In this document: in pieces, positions 5,112 through 5,708 of the stretch
How positions within the stretch are numbered: position 1 is the first letter of the stretch
How the letters are laid out: each line of letters begins with the position of its first letter
From: Bacteroidales bacterium UBA5326
Lineage (GTDB): Bacteria > Bacteroidota > Bacteroidia > Bacteroidales > UBA932
Assembly (NCBI GenBank): GCA_002408205.1
Contig: DHQY01000006.1
Location: 115,176-120,883 of the forward strand
Direction: 5' to 3'
Length of the DNA stretch: 5,708 nt
The notes under the pieces: generated by a model
Seen by the model: only the letters and a program-made list of their open reading frames with translations
Databases searched by the model: none
What the model was told of the DNA's origin: nothing
Translations under genes and position numbers: made by a program

Positions 5112-5415
5112 CATACTGGTTTCTTTCTTTGGAATAAATGAAGACGAAATAAAAAGGGAATTTTATAATAAAGCTACAGAAAAGACATTGTTCGGAGAAT
5201 TTGATATTTATAGCAAAGTAGAGGATTCCATTTCTAAAATTGCGAAATTGTATGTGAGCAGGCTTAAGAATATTTTTAAATTTGTAACAGAGAGGCCTTT
5301 GGTAATGAAAAACATGAAGAATGTGCCTATATATCACTTTGTTTTTGCATAAAATAATGAAACCGCGGTAAAGATTGCCGAGCAAATAATTGGATCAAAA
5401 AATCGGAAATCATGA
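5035..5415 (+). pseudogene. tcmP: Three-Cys-motif partner protein TcmP, 3' remnant
   Basis: About 126 codons of the C-terminal part of TcmP, a protein that regularly accompanies Gp37/Gp68 (three-Cys-motif) proteins. The frame reads DLWILVPTGVIVNRLLTKKG from base 5035, then LVSFFGI, a charged helical stretch, YVSRLKNIFKFVTERPLVM and NVPIYHFVFA, all recalled from the family. Usual members have about 300-400 residues, so the N-terminal two thirds are missing and the remnant is joined to an unrelated ORF. A TAA at 5350-5352 stops the frame early. Beyond it the same frame continues for 20 sensible codons (NNETAVKIAEQIIGSKNRKS) to the original TGA at 5413-5415, which overlaps the next gene's ATG as ATGA. 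An ATG at 5101 could give an 83-residue product. The stretch is AT-rich compared with its left neighbour. Confidence 0.75.
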
Positions 5416-5708
5416 GTACCACAAAGATTGAATGGACTGACAAAACCTGGAATCCCGTTACCGGCTGTACAAAAATATCAATGGGATGTATGAATTGCTA
5501 TGCCGAAGTAATGGCCAGAAGATTGAAGGCAATGGGCGTAGAAAAGTACAAACACGAATTCGATTTGTCTTTACACGAAGAGACTTTGGATGAACCACTA
5601 AAATGGATGAAGCCTCATAAGATATTTGTTTGCTCTATGAGCGATTTATTTCATGAAAGTGTCCCGGATGAGTTCATATACAAAGTCACTAGTGTCCAAA
5701 GAAAATCT
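5412..5708 (+). CDS. Phage Gp37/Gp68 family (DUF5131, three-Cys-motif) protein, 5' part
   Basis: The first 99 codons are in the window and the gene runs off the right edge. The N-terminus holds the family hallmark EWTDKTWNPVTGC followed by GCMNCYAE, giving Cys19, Cys26 and Cys29. These are thought to bind a metal or iron-sulfur cluster; the fold is considered radical-SAM-like, but the reaction is unknown. KIFVCSMSDLFHESVPDEFIYKV near residues 74-93 is also typical. The ATG at 5412 overlaps the original tcmP stop by ATGA, a sign of translational coupling and of a conserved two-gene operon. The last seven residues (TSVQRKS) no longer resemble the family, which would continue with a segment like F..MN.A.WH. 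That may mean an insertion, deletion or frameshift at about 5687. Confidence 0.82.
   Translation, partial: MSTTKIEWTDKTWNPVTGCTKISMGCMNCYAEVMARRLKAMGVEKYKHEFDLSLHEETLDEPLKWMKPHKIFVCSMSDLFHESVPDEFIYKVTSVQRKS

Overview
The window looks like an accessory, partly decayed stretch of a Bacteroidales-type chromosome (Bacteroides/Parabacteroides-like). I infer this from three things. AT-rich TAnnTTTG boxes, the Bacteroidetes -7 element, sit just before genes. Convincing Shine-Dalgarno sequences are absent. The gene content is typical of that group: AAA_14/DUF4143 ATPases, an AlbA_2 regulator-like protein, and a TcmP plus Gp37/Gp68 (three-Cys-motif) pair. No species can be named from the sequence alone. 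All genes read on the + strand.

Layout. 1-113: end of a heptamer repeat tract, then three ACGGAAT repeats at exact 23-bp spacing and a -7 box abutting an ATG. 114-1149: first DUF4143 ATPase, broken by an internal deletion with a frame change at a palindrome near 751-771. 1145-1165: heptamer tract. 1258-1829: second DUF4143 ATPase, which has lost most of its middle at about 1385. 1818-1908: the longest heptamer tract. 1933-3357: the only intact large gene, an AlbA_2/HATPase_c_4/winged-helix protein with a four-fold Asn-Val-Pro-Glu linker. 3346-3366: degenerate heptamer tract. 3403-3480: three repeats at exact 32-bp spacing around TTTGTGCAG. 3498-4598: third DUF4143 ATPase, lacking its N-terminus and Walker A motif. 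4653-4884: a gene-free block of nested inverted repeats that could be a structured RNA or a palindromic (MITE-like) element. 4914-5111: a short unrecognised ORF running into the 3' remnant of tcmP (about 5035-5415), which also carries a premature TAA. 5412-5708: start of a Gp37/Gp68 (DUF5131) gene, cut by the window edge.

The genes do not form one obvious pathway. The first four are stand-alone accessory genes of related kinds (P-loop ATPase plus nuclease-like domain, or AlbA_2 regulator). Each is closed by, or followed closely by, an AGTGAGG heptamer tract, so the region resembles a row of cassettes separated by a simple repeat. Four of the genes carry deletions, which suggests loss of selection or frequent illegitimate recombination. 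The tcmP and Gp37/Gp68 pair was once translationally coupled through an ATGA overlap. The items most worth a second look are the nested palindrome, the heptamer-bounded cassette layout, and the two promoter-proximal phased repeat arrays.
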